This document shows positions 60,197 to 64,000 of a DNA stretch of 64,000 bases, piece after piece. Each line of letters opens with the position of its first letter. Positions within the stretch are counted from its first letter, which is position 1. Both the position numbers and the translations under genes were made by a program. Origin of the DNA: Symsagittifera roscoffensis (taxonomy: Eukaryota > Xenacoelomorpha > Acoela > Convolutidae); assembly GCF_963678635.1 (NCBI RefSeq), contig NC_087065.1, forward strand, positions 75,589,345 to 75,653,344, in the 5' to 3' direction. The notes beneath the pieces were generated by a model that searched no databases, was not told the origin of the DNA, and was given only the letters and a program-made list of their open reading frames with translations.

Positions 60197-61459
60197 TCAA
60201 TGCTCCATTTCCTCCTCCTGTGACACTGACTCCGCACTTTCGGTTTCCGTGTCTTGTAGCACGTCATTGACTATCCTGACGCTGTTGGAAGCCGTCCTCC
60301 AACACTTCTGCTCTTCCACCCTCTGTTTACAGCAAGGTAGGGGATCCACGTTTGATTCTCTGTTTCTACAGAAGCTGTTGTGGAGACACAACGTCACATT
60401 TCTCTCCAAGTCTTCTTTCAGCATCTCTGCCTTCTCATTTCCACTACGCTCGCTCGTCCTGGAAACTCTTTTCACAGCGGTGGTCACTGCATTCCGATGG
60501 GTCACGAAAGCTCGCTTGAAAGCTCCTGCCTCAATGTCCAGCTGATATTCACTGTACACTCTGCCATGTTTCGACATATGTTTTTTCGCATACTCGTACA
60601 ACCATGCAGTCATGTAAGCTCTGAACCATGGCATCAATCGTTTTCTTGCCCATATCTTCTTCACTTCCATTGGAATGTTTAGAACTTTGCACATTGTCTC
60701 AAAAAGATCTAAATCTTTTAGACAATCTAATTTCTGCAATTGTTCTCTCGTCGGTGCCTCCTGTCTATTATTTTCTCTCACATGAGCTTCCAGCCATCGT
60801 ATCGCCATCATAACTCCCACTATCACTATTGTTATGGGCTGTGATGAATCTGGTAAACCCATGGAGAGCAGCTCTCCAGAGTCCCAGATCAACACCAGAT
60901 TACTACGCTTGGGATACCACCAGGTCTGCAGCAAGCAGTGGCAAGGAAACTCGTCATGTGTCAACATGATGCTCCTCCAATTCCGTTTTCCCGAAGCTTC
61001 CAGCAATGGTTCCACTTCCATCATCACTCGGTGGATCTCATCATTCTCATCTACTGCATTGTAATCTGTGACAGTTGATCCTCTCTGTTTCTGTTTTTCA
61101 AAGTCACTGAAGTTCCCGCTCACATATCCCATGAACTTCTTTCCTAGTATTGACTCCAACTCCTCTTTGGTTCTCTCTGGAACTGCTGAGAACATCTTAC
61201 ATAGTAACTCGTAAGACTTTTCAGACATTCTCGCCAATCTCACGCACTTTGGCACTGAGAAAGCTTGATCCACGATCGTTCTTGTACTCTTCACGTCCAC
61301 AGCCACGAAATGTACAGGGTATCTGCTCTTGCACATTGGAGCCAACGTTGAACCCACCAAATATCGTGCTCCTGATGGTCTACAATAAGTTTCGCTGTGT
61401 CTGATGTTCATCTCCGTTTCGATTGCTTCCCTCCATTTTCCTATATACTTCTGCTCAGT
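60197..61459 (-). CDS. Unrecognised ORF continuing in the same frame after an in-frame TAG
   Basis: Directly after the TAG at 61460 the same frame stays open for 420 codons to TGA at 60197-60199. If it is translated independently, the first ATG is at 61411-61409 (404 aa). The sequence is helical-looking and Cys/Trp-containing (LLQTWWYPKRSNLVLIWDSGELL, AIRWLEAHVREN, MPWFRAYMTAWLYEYAKKH), ending in a Glu/Ser-rich acidic tail. A DSG tripeptide after hydrophobic residues recalls an aspartic protease site, but nothing else supports that. No family is recognised. It may be read through from the upstream ORF, reinitiated, or part of a decayed gene. Confidence 0.7.
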   Translation of the reverse strand, partial: TEQKYIGKWREAIETEMNIRHSETYCRPSGARYLVGSTLAPMCKSRYPVHFVAVDVKSTRTIVDQAFSVPKCVRLARMSEKSYELLCKMFSAVPERTKEELESILGKKFMGYVSGNFSDFEKQKQRGSTVTDYNAVDENDEIHRVMMEVEPLLEASGKRNWRSIMLTHDEFPCHCLLQTWWYPKRSNLVLIWDSGELLSMGLPDSSQPITIVIVGVMMAIRWLEAHVRENNRQEAPTREQLQKLDCLKDLDLFETMCKVLNIPMEVKKIWARKRLMPWFRAYMTAWLYEYAKKHMSKHGRVYSEYQLDIEAGAFKRAFVTHRNAVTTAVKRVSRTSERSGNEKAEMLKEDLERNVTLCLHNSFCRNRESNVDPLPCCKQRVEEQKCWRTASNSVRIVNDVLQDTETESAESVSQEEEMEH

Positions 61460-61462
61460 CTA

Positions 61463-64000
61463 CAGAACTCCTGGGAATACTTCTACGCTGATGGCTGTGA
61501 CCATCTCATGTTTCTGTTCTAGATTCAATAGTGACTCTAAAGAACCAAACATGCTGTAGAATCCTAGTGCTGTCACTAGATTCACATCGGTTCCTCCATG
61601 GCAATCTGCTATCAGTTCCGTTTCCGTTCTTGCTTTCATCACTACATTTCCAAACAATACTGTCAACTGCTTGTGTTGTTTCTCCAGGGTTTTCACACAG
61701 TCTAGACTTCCACAAACGTGACCCTCTAGTCCACAGACTTCCGCCAGACAGCTACCAGGTTTGACCCAGTCTTCTGGTCCCCAGCCAGGCAACTCCACTC
61801 TATCTTCTCCGTTGCTCTTAGAGGCTGTTATCATCACATTATATATGATGTTGAGGTCACGCAGGTTACAGTCCGCATTCAGTTCCCTCTGTATGTCTTG
61901 TGTCGCCCGTAATATTGAGTCAGCGTTGGGACTAGGACACCACGATGGCTTCATCAATTCCCACACTGCCATCAAGCTCGTTCTCAGTAATTCATCTGAG
62001 AATCCCAACCCAAATTCCACTCTCTTGTCGGATTTTGGTACTGAAGGTGCAGTCACCTCTTCTTCCAAGACCAATCCCAATTTGGCCTGTGGATTGTTAA
62101 CGCTCTTAGTCGTTACAATTCTGGACGTCCAGAACCTTAGTAACACCGCCTGCTCATAATCAAAGAAGCAATCACGTATGTCTTCACTCAGGAAAGGATT
62201 GTATGCTATCCCTATAATCCCGGACACATAGCTATATGACTTCTTCTTGATCGGTGCACAGTATTCACTGGATTTCGGCAATGCTCCCATAGATTCTTTA
62301 GTGAGCCTCAACTCCTTGTTTGAGAATCTCCTGATCTCGTCTATCTTTTTCATGGGTTCCAATTCTTCAGGTTCTTTCATGTTCACCCTCATCGGTTTAC
62401 TTTGCTGCATATCCAGCATTGCTAGTAAGAACATGGCTTTCGTTCGCTCATCGCCTTCCTTCAACATTTTAACACAAGTGCTTAATGCAGGTACTGAGAT
62501 CTGCTCTATCAGGAATCGAATGAAACAGAGAGCGTCTCTCCGCTTTGCACACGCTACTGCTGCTCCCTCCTGGACTATCAGATCCCTCAGATTCGTCATA
62601 AGGAAAACTTTTTCCTCCTTTGATCTCTTCCTTTCTTCCGAATCATATTCTTCGCGAGTCAGTCCCATCATGCACCAGGCGAGCCTGAGTTGTAATTCTG
62701 TCCTTACGTAAGGTACTGCCACGAGAGCATGTATTCTTGGCGTAGTCCTCATTTCTTCTTCGAAATACCTCAATACTACTGCTTTCCATGGAAGGCTCAC
62801 TAACTGCTCGATCGTCTCCGCCTCTACGTCAGACGACGCCAAAGTTCCATACGCCTTCTGCTTGAGGGTGGTGCCTTGCAACATCATTTCTAGATAACCC
62901 TCCATGGCTTTTTCGTCTTCCAGGGCCACTACATACCCTCTAGCCGAGTTCCGGTATTCCAACATCTCCATGTATCCACCGGTGGGTTCATCTATCGACA
63001 CTGTCTCCGACACTGTTAGTCGGTTGTATTCCACTGATGTCAGTTGTCCTGCAACACTTCCTTTTCCATGATTCATGGGAGATGGTTTGAAGTCCCTCAT
63101 TTTACTCTCTCCACATTGACTGAGTATTTCCATTTCTAAAGTTGCTCCAGTCAGAGTGCGGTCACTCCTTTTGGATTTATAACCGGTTGACTTTATCCCC
63201 GCCATGAGAATGGGTGGCACCATCGCTATATCAGTTAATATTCTATCTGTGCCAGACAATTGATAATCACCTTGCCCCAAATCCATGACTTCCTCGACTC
63301 GTTTTCTTTTCGCTGAGTTACCAGCTTTCATCGATATTTCCGAATCCACTTTCGTCTTTCCAATCCTCCTCGGCATCACTCTGCTGCCTAACTTCATTTT
63401 CATCGCATTGATTTTATCAATCACCATTTTCGATCGCATCGTTCCTCTCCTGGTCCTTGACAGGTACACCACCTCTCCTTCATTGTCCTGCGGTGTCATC
63501 TTGATGGGAGAATTCGCTTCACTCTCATCAGTGGCTGAGTCGATCAATAACTCACTCAGTCTCCCTTCACACTCATCAAGCTTGTCAAGTACTTCTCTCA
63601 TCAAGGGTTGATTGAGACCTGTTTTGAAAATGGACTGGGTCCCATAGCTCTGAATCACAGTCCAGACTTCTTCCATGAACGCCACTCTGTCCAGCTTACA
63701 TCCCGTCCTACTCTCGTGGTCTCGGTGATGTACTTCCCATTCTTCTTCGGGTAGCGTTCCCAAGAAAGGTACTCTGGCTGAGGCCTCTATTCTTCTCCTC
63801 CGAGGTGATTCCATGAGGATTCTCTGATCGTTATTTCTTGTATTGCCAGGAGAGCTGCTCTCCGGCAAATTCCGTTTCATCTCCTCAAAGGCTGACGGAG
63901 GTTCCAGTGTCGAGATGCCTTCATCCGCTGGCTCAGTCGTTTCCAACGTGTCTGCATTATTCTCAAGATCACTGAAGATATTGAAATCTAGGCTGGATGT
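61463..64000 (-). CDS. Unrecognised intronless ORF, upstream part (5' end outside window)
   Basis: The frame is open from the window edge (846 codons) to TAG at 61462-61460. I do not recognise the family. The visible part is Met/Glu/Arg/Lys-rich, with basic patches (SPRRRRIE, AKRKRVEE) in the first 230 residues, then a helical-looking middle (for example CMMGLTREEYDSEER). A cysteine cluster C-x4-C-x4-H-x-C-x4-C lies at 61697-61750 and could bind zinc. GC content is visibly higher than in the surrounding AT-rich DNA, and no splice sites are needed. It could be a transposon or virus-derived protein, or a lineage-specific gene. The first in-window ATG is well inside the frame, so the true start is to the right of 64000. 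Confidence 0.75.

Noticed and set aside
60830-60905. Retropepsin active site (DSG in VLIWDSGELL) in the orphan ORF
   Set aside because: No second conserved protease motif at the right distance, and the tripeptide alone is common by chance.
61531-63611. Plus-strand ORFs opposite the orphan frame
   Set aside because: Short and fragmented, while the minus frame is continuous for over 3.7 kb.

Overview
The window is nuclear DNA from an animal, probably an invertebrate. It is AT-rich, the genes are split by GT-AG introns of about 0.1 to 7.6 kb, and the introns are full of short interspersed repeats. The species cannot be named from the sequence. Two complete conserved metazoan genes can be assembled by splicing, and both close in frame. 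They face each other tail to tail, with about 5.4 kb between their stop codons. A third, unrecognised intronless coding region enters from the right edge.

Left, + strand, 2654-18961: a ten-exon sestrin gene, predicted 704 aa. Sestrins are stress-induced GATOR2-binding regulators of mTORC1 with an AhpD-like fold. The N-terminal Cys and Tyr of the peroxide-handling site, the YDD motif of the C-terminal domain and the conserved C-terminus are present. The catalytic-relay His and several leucine-pocket residues are changed, and a long Ser/Gly/Asn-rich linker lengthens the protein.

Middle, - strand, 57547-24374: a twenty-exon host cell factor (HCF-1/HCFC1) gene, predicted 1502 aa. HCF is a chromatin adaptor that links transcription factors to histone-modifying complexes. 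The six-bladed Kelch propeller, the N-terminal Fn3/self-association segment, a low-complexity middle, an acidic region with one candidate Taspase1 site (QLDG), and the C-terminal paired Fn3 module are all visible. The vertebrate HCF proteolytic repeats are absent.

Introns and the intergenic gap hold several repeat families. These include a tRNA-derived SINE (family A), a 0.45-kb element ending in a hairpin (family B), a second tRNA-like family (D), a third tRNA-like family (C), a GC-clamped element (E), and a pair of hairpin-centred elements. There is also a fold-back element, a 282-bp MITE with 22-bp perfect terminal repeats, a LINE reverse transcriptase relic and a Penelope-like element relic. 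The largest HCF intron (27536-35141) contains about 14 tandem copies of a roughly 460-bp composite of family A and the end of family B. It looks like a satellite born from a SINE.

Right, - strand, 64000-60197: one uninterrupted reading frame of more than 1260 codons, broken only by a single in-frame TAG and open at the window edge. It is intronless and more GC-rich than its surroundings, and I recognise no family in it. It is the best candidate for something undescribed here.
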